Source of the DNA: Shewanella sp. GD04112
Lineage (GTDB): Bacteria > Pseudomonadota > Gammaproteobacteria > Enterobacterales > Shewanellaceae
Direction: 5' to 3'
Assembly (NCBI RefSeq): GCF_029835735.1
Contig: NZ_JAOEAL010000001.1
Coordinates: 1 to 64,000, forward strand
DNA: 64,000 nucleotides
Both the position numbers and the translations under genes were made by a program. Below, in pieces: positions 27,552 to 36,851 of this stretch; positions within the stretch are counted from its first letter, which is position 1, and each line of letters opens with the position of its first letter. Below the pieces are notes generated by a model, which made no database searches, was not told the DNA's origin, and saw nothing but the letters and a program-made list of their open reading frames with translations.

Positions 27552-28994
27552 CTAGTATTTCCAAAAGCTGGGATGGAACAGTACGGCTACGGTTAAAATC
27601 TCTAAGCGGCCGAGCAACATACCCAAAGAGAGCGCCCATTTAGCTACATCGGGCAGCGTCGAGAAGTTACCCGCTGGGCCAATGATGGGGCCAAGCCCTG
27701 GGCCGACGTTGGTGACTGCGGTAATAGCGCCGGTAAAGCTGGTCATGGGGTCGAGCCCCGTCAGCACCAGAATCACAGATAACCCAACAATCACAAACAT
27801 AAACAGCAGTACAAAGGTGATCAATGAGCGCACAATATCTTCACTGATCAAGCGGTTGTTATAGCGCTCCCGGAAGATGCCATTGGGATGGCATTGCTGC
27901 TTTAACTGCTCGCGCATAATGGCGCCGGCAATTTGGAAGCGGAAGATTTTTATCCCGCCCGAGGTAGAGCCTGAGCAACTACCGACAAACATTAAGAATA
28001 AAAACGCGATATTAGCAAACGCGCCCCAGGCGCCGTAGTCGGTTAAACCATAACCTGTGGTGGTGACCACGGAAACTACGTTAAAGCTGGAGAGGCGCAG
28101 CGCGTCGATAAGGGCGATGTCCCTCGTTTGCCACAGCCAGAAGCCAATAAAACAAGACACAAAAGTGAGGAAAAACAAGAAACCTTTAACTTGTGCATCG
28201 TTCCAAACAGTTAAGTCTCGCTGCTGGATCATCTGCACAAACATCAGCAGGGGTAAGCCACCCGCCGCCATAAACACAACACCAACCCAATGGGCCGAAT
28301 TTGAAAACGCCGCCATCGAGTTATCAGAGGTCGAATAGCCCCCCGTCGACAGCGTGGTCATCGCGTGGTTAATGGCTTGAAACCAAGTCATGCCAGCAAG
28401 ATGGTAGGCAACGCAGCACATCACGGTCAGCAAGATATAGATAAAAAAGAGATGCTTAGCCATGTTTTGGGTGCGTGGCACAGCCTTATCGCTCCAATCC
28501 GATGACTCGGTGCGGAACAGCCGCATACCTCCGACGTTTAAGAAGGGCAGAATCGCTACCGCCATCACGATAAAGCCGATACCGCCTAGCCATTGCAACA
28601 ACGAGCGCCAGATTAAGATACTGTGGTCCATAGTATCTAAGCCCGAGAGCACGGTTGAACCTGTGGTGGTAATGCCGGACATGGTCTCGAAGAAGGCGTC
28701 CGTATAGCCAATGCCGTGGTACAAGGTAAACGGCATGGCGGCAAACAGGCTCACGATCAGCCATGTGAGGCTGGTGAGCAGAAACATATCGCGAATATTG
28801 AGGTTAATGGTTTTGCTTTGGCCGTTATGCAAACAGAGGCTGGCGCAAATCCCAGTGACTAAAGCCGACAGCATGAAAGCGCCCACGGTTTCCTCACCGT
28901 TGAACACGGCAAGGAGCAGGGGCGCTAACATAAAGGCTGTTAACATCGACAGAAACAGCCCCAAAATAAACAATAGCGGTCTAAAGTTCAGCAT
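27552..28994 (-). CDS. trkH: Trk-type potassium uptake protein TrkH (copy 2)
   Basis: Membrane K+ uptake subunit of 480 residues with the same four-repeat pore architecture as the TrkH at 24406. Pore loops are SGITTTGSTVL, TTLSTGGYSTS, SVVTTTGYGLT and TNVGPGLG. It is the last gene of a run read leftward (def-fmt-rsmB-trkA-trkH) and starts 11 bases after trkA, so this copy is the one genetically paired with TrkA. The two TrkH proteins differ enough to have separated well before any recent duplication. Confidence 0.94.
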   Translation of the reverse strand: MLNFRPLLFILGLFLSMLTAFMLAPLLLAVFNGEETVGAFMLSALVTGICASLCLHNGQSKTINLNIRDMFLLTSLTWLIVSLFAAMPFTLYHGIGYTDAFFETMSGITTTGSTVLSGLDTMDHSILIWRSLLQWLGGIGFIVMAVAILPFLNVGGMRLFRTESSDWSDKAVPRTQNMAKHLFFIYILLTVMCCVAYHLAGMTWFQAINHAMTTLSTGGYSTSDNSMAAFSNSAHWVGVVFMAAGGLPLLMFVQMIQQRDLTVWNDAQVKGFLFFLTFVSCFIGFWLWQTRDIALIDALRLSSFNVVSVVTTTGYGLTDYGAWGAFANIAFLFLMFVGSCSGSTSGGIKIFRFQIAGAIMREQLKQQCHPNGIFRERYNNRLISEDIVRSLITFVLLFMFVIVGLSVILVLTGLDPMTSFTGAITAVTNVGPGLGPIIGPAGNFSTLPDVAKWALSLGMLLGRLEILTVAVLFHPSFWKY

Positions 28995-29005
28995 AAGATG
29001 TTGAC

Positions 29006-30415
29006 TTAGAAGAAGAAAGCGCTAGGTTGGAACAGTTTCTCGACTTCGCCGACAAACTTTTTGTTCACGAGGAACAGAATCACGTGGTCCCCTTGCTCAA
29101 TCACTGTCTTGTCGTGGGCCATCAGTACTTCTTCATTACGTACTATGGCGCCAATGGTGGTTCCCGGCGGCAGCTTGATATCGCCAATCGCCTTGCCAAC
29201 AACCTTGGATGTGCTGGAGTCGCCATGGGCAATAGCTTCAATCGCTTCGGCGGCGCCGCGGCGTAAGGAATACACGTTACAGATATCGCCTTGGCGGATA
29301 TGGGTCAATAAGGCTGAAATCGTCGCCTGCTGGGGTGAAATCGCGATATCGATATTGGCTTCCTGCACAATATCTACGTAGGCTTCGCGCTGGATCAGTA
29401 CCATCACCTTTTTCGCTCCCATGCGTTTAGCGAGCAGGGCGGACATGATGTTGGCTTCATCGTCGTTGGTGACGGCAATAAACACGTCGGTTTGGTCGAT
29501 ATGTTCTTCGAGCAGCAACTCTTGATCTGAGGCGTCACCACAAAAAACTGTGGTGTTTTCAAGCTGTTCTGAGAGCGTTTCGGCGCGTTCGAACTTATGC
29601 TCAATCAGCTTGACTGAGTGGGTGCGTTCGAGGCGTTTAGCCAAGCCTAAGCCGATGTTACCACCTCCCGCAATCATGATATTGCGATAGGAGTTATCTA
29701 GCTTTTGCATCTCACTCATCACCGCGCGGATATGACGACTGTCGGCGACGAAAAACACTTCGTCATCGGCTTCGATAATCGTGGTACCGCGGGGCATGAT
29801 AGGGCGACCTTGGCGGAAAATTGCCGCCACCCGGGTATCAATATTCGGCATATGTTCGCGTAGCGCGGCCAAGGCGTTGCCGACCAAAGGGCCGCCGTAA
29901 TAGGCGCGAACCGCAACCAAACTTAAGCGGCCTTCGGCAAATTCGAGCACTTGCAGCGCCCCAGGATATTCAACCAAACGTTGAATGTAAGCGGTCACTA
30001 ACTGTTCAGGTGCGATAAGCTCATCGATCACAAAACCGCCGCGGGGACGTCCCTCGCTATTTTTGGTTTCACTGTCGATAAATAATTTATCGCGCATCGC
30101 GAGATAAGGCTCGGAGCGAATACGGGCGATTTTAGTCGGTGTACCAAATAGGCTGTAGGCCATTTGGCAGGCAACCATGTTGCATTCATCGCTGTTGGTC
30201 ACAGCAATCAGCATGTCGGCATCTTCGGCGCCTGCTTCTTTGAGTACATCGGGGTGGGCACCGTGGCCCGCCACGACGCGAAGGTCATATTTATCCTGCA
30301 GGGCGCGTAATCTGGATTTGTCGCTATCGACTATGGTGATATCGTTGTTTTCACCCACCAAATTTTCGGCCAAGGTTCCCCCGACTTGACCCGCACCTAA
30401 TATGATAATTTTCAT
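29006..30415 (-). CDS. trkA: Trk potassium uptake regulator TrkA
   Basis: Peripheral cytosolic subunit that gates TrkH channels in response to NAD(H)/nucleotides. The 469-residue protein is a tandem of two RCK units. The first Rossmann motif is GAGQVGGTLAENL (7-19), with a first TrkA-C domain around 140-225. A second Rossmann motif, GGGNIGLGLAKRLE, begins near 238, with a second TrkA-C domain at the end. It sits between rsmB (15-base gap) and trkH (11-base gap) on the same strand. Confidence 0.96.
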   Translation of the reverse strand: MKIIILGAGQVGGTLAENLVGENNDITIVDSDKSRLRALQDKYDLRVVAGHGAHPDVLKEAGAEDADMLIAVTNSDECNMVACQMAYSLFGTPTKIARIRSEPYLAMRDKLFIDSETKNSEGRPRGGFVIDELIAPEQLVTAYIQRLVEYPGALQVLEFAEGRLSLVAVRAYYGGPLVGNALAALREHMPNIDTRVAAIFRQGRPIMPRGTTIIEADDEVFFVADSRHIRAVMSEMQKLDNSYRNIMIAGGGNIGLGLAKRLERTHSVKLIEHKFERAETLSEQLENTTVFCGDASDQELLLEEHIDQTDVFIAVTNDDEANIMSALLAKRMGAKKVMVLIQREAYVDIVQEANIDIAISPQQATISALLTHIRQGDICNVYSLRRGAAEAIEAIAHGDSSTSKVVGKAIGDIKLPPGTTIGAIVRNEEVLMAHDKTVIEQGDHVILFLVNKKFVGEVEKLFQPSAFFF

Positions 30416-30430
30416 GGCCTTGCTTACTTC

Positions 30431-31720
30431 CTAATGGGTCGCTTTCAATAAACGGGCGTAATAAAACCCGTCCATGTTGTGTTGTCCCGGCGTGATTTGC
30501 CAACCTATATCTTGGCTTGAAGCCTGCTGGGCAAGAGTGTCTAGCTTAGCATCTGCGGTTCTGGCTAAAAATGCACTAATTTGGTCTCGATTTTCCTGCG
30601 GCAAAATAGAGCAAGTTGCATACAGGAGTGTGCCACCGGGTTTGAGCCACTTCCAGCAGTGATCGAGAATTTGTCTTTGCAGCTCGGCCAGTTCTTCGAT
30701 GTCATGGTTTTTGCGTAACCACTTTATATCGGGATGACGGCGAATAACGCCCGTCGCCGAGCAAGGCGCGTCGAGTAAGATACGATCAAACTGTTCGCCC
30801 TGCCACCATGAGTCGATATTGGCCGCATCGCCATGAATAACTTCCGCTTTTAATGATAAACGGTCAAGGTTCTGTTGCACGCGTTCCAGTCGTTTAGCAT
30901 CGAAATCGACGGCGACCAGCTGGATGCTGGGTTCAAGTTCGAGTAGATGGCAACTCTTACCGCCCGGTGCTGCACAGGCATCGAGAACCAGTTCATTGGC
31001 TTGCGGAGCCAGCAGGGTTGCGGCCCATTGGGCGGCGCCATCTTGCACCGATGCCGCGCCTTCGTGGAAGCGTGGCAATGTCGCCACATCCTTAGGGTGG
31101 GCAAGCAAGATGGCATCATCACTGAGGCCCGCACTGGCTTCTATCTCTAGCTCACTCAGGGCGGCAAGATATGCATCGCGGCTCTGGGAGAGGCGATTGT
31201 TACGTAGCCACATTGGTGGACGCTCATGGCTTTGCTGGATTATTTCTTGCCAATTATCGGGATAAGCGGCTTTTAAACGCTTAATTAACCAGCCCGGCGT
31301 GTTGTAGCTTAAGGTCTCTGACTCAGTGCTTAGCGGCGTTAATTGGCGCTGAATATTACGCAGCACGCCATTGACGACCTTTACCATGCCCTCAAATTTT
31401 AACTGACGGCAGGCCTCGGCGGTTTCTGAGATAGCGGCATGGCTTGGAATGCGGGTGAAGTAAAGTTGATAACAGCCAACAATTAATAGCTGGTGGATGA
31501 TCCTTTGCTTACCTTTAAGCGGCTTGGCCAAACACTCGGCCACGCGTTTTTCGATCTGCGGCAAGGTGCGCATCACGCCGTAGCATAGCTCTGCGAGCAA
31601 GGCTTTATCTTTACCACTGGCAAGATGCTTTTGCTGTTCTGGCAGGGCAACTGAAAGTGACACGCCTTTCTCTAAGACTTCGAAGATGGCTTTGGCCGCC
31701 AGTGCACGCAAGTTCATCAT
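30431..31720 (-). CDS. rsmB: 16S rRNA (cytosine967-C5)-methyltransferase RsmB
   Basis: Sun/NOL1-family enzyme that methylates C967 of 16S rRNA using S-adenosylmethionine. The 429 residues comprise an N-terminal NusB-like RNA-binding domain (about 1-140) and a Rossmann methyltransferase core. The SAM motif is VLDACAAPGGKSCHLLEL, and the two active-site cysteines lie in LLDAPCSATG and YATCSILPQEN. Its ATG overlaps the fmt stop by one base (TAATG), so translation is coupled to fmt in the order def-fmt-rsmB. Confidence 0.95.
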   Translation of the reverse strand: MMNLRALAAKAIFEVLEKGVSLSVALPEQQKHLASGKDKALLAELCYGVMRTLPQIEKRVAECLAKPLKGKQRIIHQLLIVGCYQLYFTRIPSHAAISETAEACRQLKFEGMVKVVNGVLRNIQRQLTPLSTESETLSYNTPGWLIKRLKAAYPDNWQEIIQQSHERPPMWLRNNRLSQSRDAYLAALSELEIEASAGLSDDAILLAHPKDVATLPRFHEGAASVQDGAAQWAATLLAPQANELVLDACAAPGGKSCHLLELEPSIQLVAVDFDAKRLERVQQNLDRLSLKAEVIHGDAANIDSWWQGEQFDRILLDAPCSATGVIRRHPDIKWLRKNHDIEELAELQRQILDHCWKWLKPGGTLLYATCSILPQENRDQISAFLARTADAKLDTLAQQASSQDIGWQITPGQHNMDGFYYARLLKATH

Positions 31721-32676
31721 TATTGCGCCTCGTTATTAAGACGAGTGTTTGGGGTAAACCAATCGCCGCGGGCATTGAGTATGTCGGCCACGCTGAGCGG
31801 TTTTTTACCGGGTAATTGCATGCTGAGCAGAGTTAACACTCCATCGCCAGTGGCGACTTCAATGCCTTTTTTACTGGCGCTGATAATAGTGCCGGGTGCG
31901 GCATTACTGCTGCTGGTGCTGACTTGGGTCTGCCATACCTTGATGGTATTGCCTTGGTGTTCAAAATAGCTCACAGGCCAAGGATTGAAGGCGCGGACTT
32001 CTTGCCACAATTGAGTCGCTGATTTGCTCCAATCGAGTCTCGCTTCTTCTTTACTGAGTTTTTCGGCGTAGTTCGCTAAGGCTTCATCTTGTTTCTCGGC
32101 CGTTAGCGTGCCGTTGGCTAAACCTTCGAGTGCTTGAAGCAGCGCGTCTGGCCCTTGAAGAGCTAACTTCTCGTAAAGGGTGGCGGAAGTATCATCATCT
32201 TCAATCGGCAAGTAGGTTTTCAGTAGCATGTCGCCGGTATCTAGGCCGACATCCATTTGCATGATAGTCACGCCGGTTTCTTTATCGCCTGCCCACAACG
32301 CGCGTTGAATCGGCGCAGCGCCGCGCCAGCGTGGCAGAATAGAACCGTGAACATTGATACAGCCTAAACGCGGCGTGTCGAGCACTACTTTAGGCAGGAT
32401 TAAGCCGTAGGCGACCACCACCATAATATCGGCATTGAGGGCGGCAAGTTCTTGCTGCGCGGGTTCTTTACGCAGTGAACCTGGCTGATAAACCGGAATG
32501 TCGTGGCTGACTGCGAGTTCTTTAACTGGGCTGGCGGTGAGTTTTTTACCACGCCCTGCGGGTCTGTCCGGCTGAGTGTAGACGGCAATCACATTGTGAT
32601 GTGAGTTGATCAGCGCCTGTAAATGGCGAGCGGCAAAATCCGGTGTTCCGGCGAAGATGATATTGAGTGGTTTCAA
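31720..32676 (-). CDS. fmt: Methionyl-tRNA formyltransferase
   Basis: Formylates Met-tRNAfMet with 10-formyl-tetrahydrofolate to make the initiator tRNA. The 318-residue protein has the catalytic triad Asn108 and His110 (INVHGSILPRWRGAAPIQ) and Asp146 (MDVGLDTGDM), plus a C-terminal OB-like tRNA-binding domain. It lies 15 bases after def and overlaps rsmB by one base, matching the def-fmt-rsmB arrangement of many bacteria. Confidence 0.96.
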   Translation of the reverse strand: MKPLNIIFAGTPDFAARHLQALINSHHNVIAVYTQPDRPAGRGKKLTASPVKELAVSHDIPVYQPGSLRKEPAQQELAALNADIMVVVAYGLILPKVVLDTPRLGCINVHGSILPRWRGAAPIQRALWAGDKETGVTIMQMDVGLDTGDMLLKTYLPIEDDDTSATLYEKLALQGPDALLQALEGLANGTLTAEKQDEALANYAEKLSKEEARLDWSKSATQLWQEVRAFNPWPVSYFEHQGNTIKVWQTQVSTSSSNAAPGTIISASKKGIEVATGDGVLTLLSMQLPGKKPLSVADILNARGDWFTPNTRLNNEAQ

Positions 32677-32691
32677 ATCTGATCCTAATGC

Positions 32692-33198
32692 TTATTTGGC
32701 GTCCTGTCTGGCCGCTTTTTCAAGTTTCTGTTTGATCCGTTGGCGCTTCAATGGCGACAGGTAATCGACAAATAACTTACCTTTCAGGTGATCCATTTCA
32801 TGCTGAATACAAATAGCAAAAAGCTCATCGGCTTCAACTGTGAATTCATTACCGTGTCTATCCAGTGCTTTAACGGTAACAAACTCGGCGCGGTCGACCT
32901 TGGCATAGATACCTGGGACTGACAGACAACCCTCTTCGTTACAGAAATCACCGCTACTGGCAATAATTTCGGGATTGATAAAGACTTTAGGACGATCGAC
33001 CTCGTCTTGTAAATCCATCACGATCAGTTGTTTATGATAGTCAACCTGGGTTGCTGCCAGACCAATGCCTTTCTCTTGGTACATGGTCTCGAACATATCA
33101 TCGATTTGCGTTTGCAACTCAGCAGTAAACTCTGTGACCGGGGTCGCTTGAGTTCGCAATCTTTCATCGGGAAAGCGTAAAACTTTTAATAGTGCCAT
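32692..33198 (-). CDS. def: Peptide deformylase
   Basis: Iron-dependent hydrolase that removes the formyl group from nascent proteins. All three motifs are present: GIGLAATQ (44-51), EEGCLSVPG with metal ligand Cys91, and QHEMDH with His133, Glu134 and His137. I place the start at 33198 (MALLKVLRFPDERL, 168 residues). The in-frame ATG at 33231 would add an 11-residue leader not seen in the family. It is the first gene of def-fmt-rsmB-trkA-trkH and is divergent from the LysM gene. Confidence 0.95.
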   Translation of the reverse strand: MALLKVLRFPDERLRTQATPVTEFTAELQTQIDDMFETMYQEKGIGLAATQVDYHKQLIVMDLQDEVDRPKVFINPEIIASSGDFCNEEGCLSVPGIYAKVDRAEFVTVKALDRHGNEFTVEADELFAICIQHEMDHLKGKLFVDYLSPLKRQRIKQKLEKAARQDAK

Positions 33199-33323
33199 AC
33201 TTAAACTCTTAACAAGTCTGTCAAATCTCAATCAGTTGGTTATACTGACTGAGGCTAATGGGCTAATTTTAATCTTTAGTGCCTATCAATAACAGTAAAA
33301 GCTCGATTTAAGAGCTAAACAAC

Positions 33324-34448
33324 ATGGACCGCACCATGAAACGGCTAATTTTACTTGCGTTAATGACATTTAATTGCACGTTGGTTTCCGCTGATACACT
33401 CACGCTGAAAGCAGGGCATCCTGAGTCATATGTGGTAAAGAAGGGCGATACCCTGTGGGATATCTCGGCCACCTTTTTAAATGACCCTTGGAAGTGGCCA
33501 CGTTTATGGGATGTTAACCCCCAAATTGCTAACCCTCATTTAATTTATCCTGGCGATCAGCTCACTTTAGTCTTTATCGATGGTCAACCCCGATTAGTGC
33601 GTAATGGCGCTAACGAGGGAAAACCCCATATTCGCAAAACCCCTGAGGGACGCGTGATTGCTAAGAGCAATGCGGTGCCTGCGGTTGATTTAGCGTTAAT
33701 CCAAAACTATCTGGTGCAAAACCGTGTGGTCGATGCCGACTGGTTTGCACAGCAACCTATGGTGCTCGCGGGTGAGAGTCCTTCACGTCACCATGTGGTT
33801 GGCGATGTGATTTATATCGATAGCGAACTGCCCTTAAACCAAAAGCTGGGTATGTATGAACGCGGTCGTGACTTCTTCAACAAACAAACGGGTGAAGCCT
33901 TAGGACAAGAAGCGATTCTGGCGTCTACTGGCCAAGTTATTGAATCTGGCAAAGTGTCTAAGGTCAAAATCCTCAGCAACTACCGTGAAACCAAGGCGGG
34001 TTTTAGGGCGTTGCCTATGGAAGACGAAGCCCTGATGTCAGCCTATTTTACGCCAAAACCTGCCGAGCTTAAGACGCCGGCGGCCGTACTAGCGATTGAG
34101 TCGAAAATGCGCGAGGCGGGTAAGCTCAATGTGGTGTACTTAGATAAAGGCACGCAGGATGGTGTTGAGCCGGGTGAAGTGTTCTCCATTTACCGCGATG
34201 GCGAAGAAATTGTGATTAATAACGATGGCCAACCCGTACCTACTACCGAGCGCACCGCCTATGACAATGTGGTGGCGTCACTGTCGTCAGATCGCGCCAT
34301 CAAGATGCCCGATATTTACCATGGCAAACTCTTAGTCTTTAAAGTGTTTGATAAAGCGAGCTTAGGTTTGATTGTCTCGACTGAACGTTCTGTACGTGTC
34401 GACGATAAATTAATTGCGCCAGACTCCTTAGCCTTTAGAGGTGAATAA
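33324..34448 (+). CDS. LysM peptidoglycan-binding domain protein
   Basis: Exported protein of 374 residues. A hydrophobic signal peptide (about 1-27, ending VSADT) is followed by one LysM domain at about 34-82. That domain begins SYVVKKGDTLWDISATFLND and includes the expanded DPWKWPRLWDVNP typical of this family. The rest is a beta-rich region with no known catalytic motif. LysM binds N-acetylglucosamine polymers, so a cell-wall-associated periplasmic role is expected. In many gammaproteobacteria this gene precedes dprA, as here (11-base gap). ATG 33324 is used; ATG 33336 would remove four residues. Confidence 0.87.
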   Translation: MDRTMKRLILLALMTFNCTLVSADTLTLKAGHPESYVVKKGDTLWDISATFLNDPWKWPRLWDVNPQIANPHLIYPGDQLTLVFIDGQPRLVRNGANEGKPHIRKTPEGRVIAKSNAVPAVDLALIQNYLVQNRVVDADWFAQQPMVLAGESPSRHHVVGDVIYIDSELPLNQKLGMYERGRDFFNKQTGEALGQEAILASTGQVIESGKVSKVKILSNYRETKAGFRALPMEDEALMSAYFTPKPAELKTPAAVLAIESKMREAGKLNVVYLDKGTQDGVEPGEVFSIYRDGEEIVINNDGQPVPTTERTAYDNVVASLSSDRAIKMPDIYHGKLLVFKVFDKASLGLIVSTERSVRVDDKLIAPDSLAFRGE

Positions 34449-34459
34449 TCCCTGAACAT

Positions 34460-35548
34460 TTGGTCGATTGGTTAATTGTTAATGCGGTATCTGGGCTAGG
34501 ACCCGCTCGGACACAACAATTATTAACACACATGGATGTGGACGACCTCAGGCAAAGATTGGAGCATGAGAGGCACTCGCTCCCTTTGTCTGATAATCTA
34601 CTCCATAGCTTAGTCATTGATTATCAAAGGGTCGATGCCGCCCTCGAATGGCAACAGCAGTCTGAACTACACCACCTCGTTTGTTTTACCGATCCCCTTT
34701 ATCCTCCATTACTCAAACAGTTACCCGATCCTCCAAGCGTCTTATTTATCAAAGGCTGTGTTGAGGCGCTCTTGTTCCCATCGCTTGCGATAGTGGGGAG
34801 CCGTAATGCGTCTCCCGGTGGATTACAGGTTGCTTATCAGTTAGCTCGAGAGATGTCCGCGCTAGGATTTAATATCTGTAGTGGCATGGCGATGGGGATA
34901 GATGGTGCGGCCCATAAAGCCTGTGTTGACCATGGAGGAAGAACGCTTGCGGTGCTGGGAACTGGGATTGATATTATTTATCCGCGTCGACATAAGCAGC
35001 TTTATGAGGATATTCAGCACCAAGGCTGTATAATAAGCGAGTTTTGGCCGGATATCGGGCCTTTTGCGGGCAATTTCCCGAAACGAAACCGCATTATTAG
35101 CGGTCTTTCTATAGGTACGCTGGTGGTAGAGGCTTGCCGTAAGAGTGGTTCGCTCATCACCGCTAGGTTGGCCATGGAGCAGGGGCGTGAGGTCTTTGCG
35201 GTTCCGGGCTCGATTCTCGGCGGCTTTCATCAAGGCTGCCATGATTTATTACGGGATGGGGCAAAACTTGTGGAGAGTGCGGCCGATATAGTGGAAGAGC
35301 TGGTAAGTTTGACGGCTTTTCACCTTGAAGAAGTCAACACTCGCCACCATATACAGCAAGGTGAGATTTGTGATTTGCCATTTTCATCGCTGTTAGCTAG
35401 TGTAGGTTATGAAACTACAACAATTGATGCTGTAGTCGAACATAGTGGGAAAACGATAGATCTGGTGTTAGAACAAATGCTTGAACTTGAGTTGCAAGGT
35501 TGGGTTGTTGCAGTACCCGGTGGTTACGTCAGAGTAAAGAGGAGCTAG
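34460..35548 (+). CDS. dprA: DNA-processing protein DprA (Smf)
   Basis: Single-stranded-DNA-binding protein that loads RecA during natural transformation. The 362-residue protein has an N-terminal SAM-like helical domain, the Rossmann core with AIVGSRNASPGG and GMAMGIDGAAHKAC, and GTGIDIIYPRRHKQLY. A C-terminal winged-helix DML1-like domain follows. The only reasonable start is TTG at 34460, because an in-frame stop lies six codons upstream; the next Met is at residue 25. smg follows after two bases, so the two are translationally coupled. Confidence 0.93.
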   Translation: MVDWLIVNAVSGLGPARTQQLLTHMDVDDLRQRLEHERHSLPLSDNLLHSLVIDYQRVDAALEWQQQSELHHLVCFTDPLYPPLLKQLPDPPSVLFIKGCVEALLFPSLAIVGSRNASPGGLQVAYQLAREMSALGFNICSGMAMGIDGAAHKACVDHGGRTLAVLGTGIDIIYPRRHKQLYEDIQHQGCIISEFWPDIGPFAGNFPKRNRIISGLSIGTLVVEACRKSGSLITARLAMEQGREVFAVPGSILGGFHQGCHDLLRDGAKLVESAADIVEELVSLTAFHLEEVNTRHHIQQGEICDLPFSSLLASVGYETTTIDAVVEHSGKTIDLVLEQMLELELQGWVVAVPGGYVRVKRS

Positions 35549-35550
35549 CC

Positions 35551-36027
35551 ATGTTTGATATCCTCATGTATCTATTTGAAAACTATGTTCACAGTGAAGT
35601 TGAACTGTTAGTGGATGAAGACGAGTTAACCAAGGAACTCACTCGTGCTGGTTTTCACCAGTCAGAGATTTTGAAAGCCTTAACTTGGTTGGAGCGTCTG
35701 GCTGAGTTGCAGGAAGGGGATAAGCCTTACCTGTGCAATCATGATCAGCATTCATTTCGGATTTACACCAAAGAAGAAATGGAAAAGCTGGACGTGGAAT
35801 GCCGTGGATTCCTGCTATTTTTAGAGCAAGTGAAAGTGCTGAATGTTGAAACCCGTGAGATGGTGATCGACAGAGTCATGGAGCTCGATGAGCCTGCCTT
35901 GATCCTCGAAGATCTTAAGTGGGTGATTCTGATGGTGCTCTTTAATGCGCCCGGCCATGAGTCCGCCTATGAGCAAATGGAAGATTTAATTTTTGAGCAG
36001 CCTGAAGAAGGTCGGCTACATTCTTAA
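35551..36027 (+). CDS. smg: Smg family protein
   Basis: 158-residue acidic protein of the Smg/DUF494 family with no known biochemical activity. It is conserved next to dprA (smf) in gamma- and betaproteobacteria. The start MFDILMYLFENYVHSEVEL at 35551 is fixed by an excellent AGAGGAG ribosome binding site (35539-35545), which lies within the end of dprA. A longer in-frame start at 35500 has no such signal. A terminator follows the stop. Confidence 0.93.
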   Translation: MFDILMYLFENYVHSEVELLVDEDELTKELTRAGFHQSEILKALTWLERLAELQEGDKPYLCNHDQHSFRIYTKEEMEKLDVECRGFLLFLEQVKVLNVETREMVIDRVMELDEPALILEDLKWVILMVLFNAPGHESAYEQMEDLIFEQPEEGRLHS

Positions 36028-36052
36028 GCGTTGCGATGTGATGAATAATGAG

Positions 36053-36076
36053 AAAGGAGGCTAGCCCTCCTTTTTT
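36053..36076 (+). terminator. Rho-independent terminator after smg
   Basis: AAAGGAGG / CCTCCTTT forms an 8-bp stem with a CTAGC loop, followed by TTT, 26 bases after the smg stop. Confidence 0.85.
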
Positions 36077-36149
36077 GATGCCATAAGCTTGTTAATACCT
36101 GTGTGGTGAGTTATCTGCGGATTAGACGCAATGACTGGTGGTAATGATT

Positions 36150-36713
36150 ATGTCTAAGATCGATGAACAACTATTTAGTGCCCATGAGCACGCACTGGAA
36201 AAAGAATACGAGCTATGCCCAGAGTGTGGCAGCGAGTTGTCGGTAAAACATAGCAAACATGGGAGTTTTATTGGTTGCAACAACTATCCCACCTGCCAAT
36301 ATACCCGTCCTTTAGTGCAGCATGAATCGATTGAAACCCAAGTGATTGAAGGTTCCAAGTGTCCCGAGTGCGGGCATGAGCTGGCGGTCAAATCGGGGCG
36401 TTTTGGTATCTTTATCGGTTGCACTCAATATCCCAGTTGTACCCACATAGAAAGGCCTGATCAGGAGAGTGATAAACCTGAGGTGGCATGTCCCGAATGC
36501 AAAACCGGCAAGCTTGAGCATCGTACCAGCCGTTTTGGTAAGAGTTTTTATGCCTGTAGTGCTTATCCCAAATGCAAATTCATCGTGAATTATCCTCCCG
36601 TTGCTGAAACTTGCCCGAGTTGTGGCTTTGGTATTTTAGTCGAGCGCAAAGGGGCCGCGGGGATGCGTTTAGAATGTCCGCAAAAAAGCTGTAAATACAA
36701 ACGCGCGCTTTAG
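36150..36713 (+). CDS. Topoisomerase-type C4 zinc-finger protein
   Basis: Protein of 187 residues made almost entirely of tandem zinc-ribbon modules like the C-terminal fingers of DNA topoisomerase I. Three full modules start CPECGSEL, CPECGHEL and CPECKTGK, and a fourth starts CPSCGFG and ends ECPQKSCK. It is the stand-alone family (YrdD-like) that lies between smg and tsaC in gammaproteobacteria and is presumed to bind single-stranded DNA. ATG 36150 (MSKIDEQL) is preferred; GTG 36138 and ATG 36144 are also in frame. Confidence 0.9.
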   Translation: MSKIDEQLFSAHEHALEKEYELCPECGSELSVKHSKHGSFIGCNNYPTCQYTRPLVQHESIETQVIEGSKCPECGHELAVKSGRFGIFIGCTQYPSCTHIERPDQESDKPEVACPECKTGKLEHRTSRFGKSFYACSAYPKCKFIVNYPPVAETCPSCGFGILVERKGAAGMRLECPQKSCKYKRAL

Positions 36714-36851
36714 TGTGATCTGGTTCTAAAGATTTGGTCGTATAAACACCCTTGGGTATAATCCCCCATCGACCACGGATGGGGTGGCCAAGCGCTAAAA
36801 AAGCCAAAACGTGTTTGTAGAAATCGATTCAATTCATAAGGTGATATTAAG

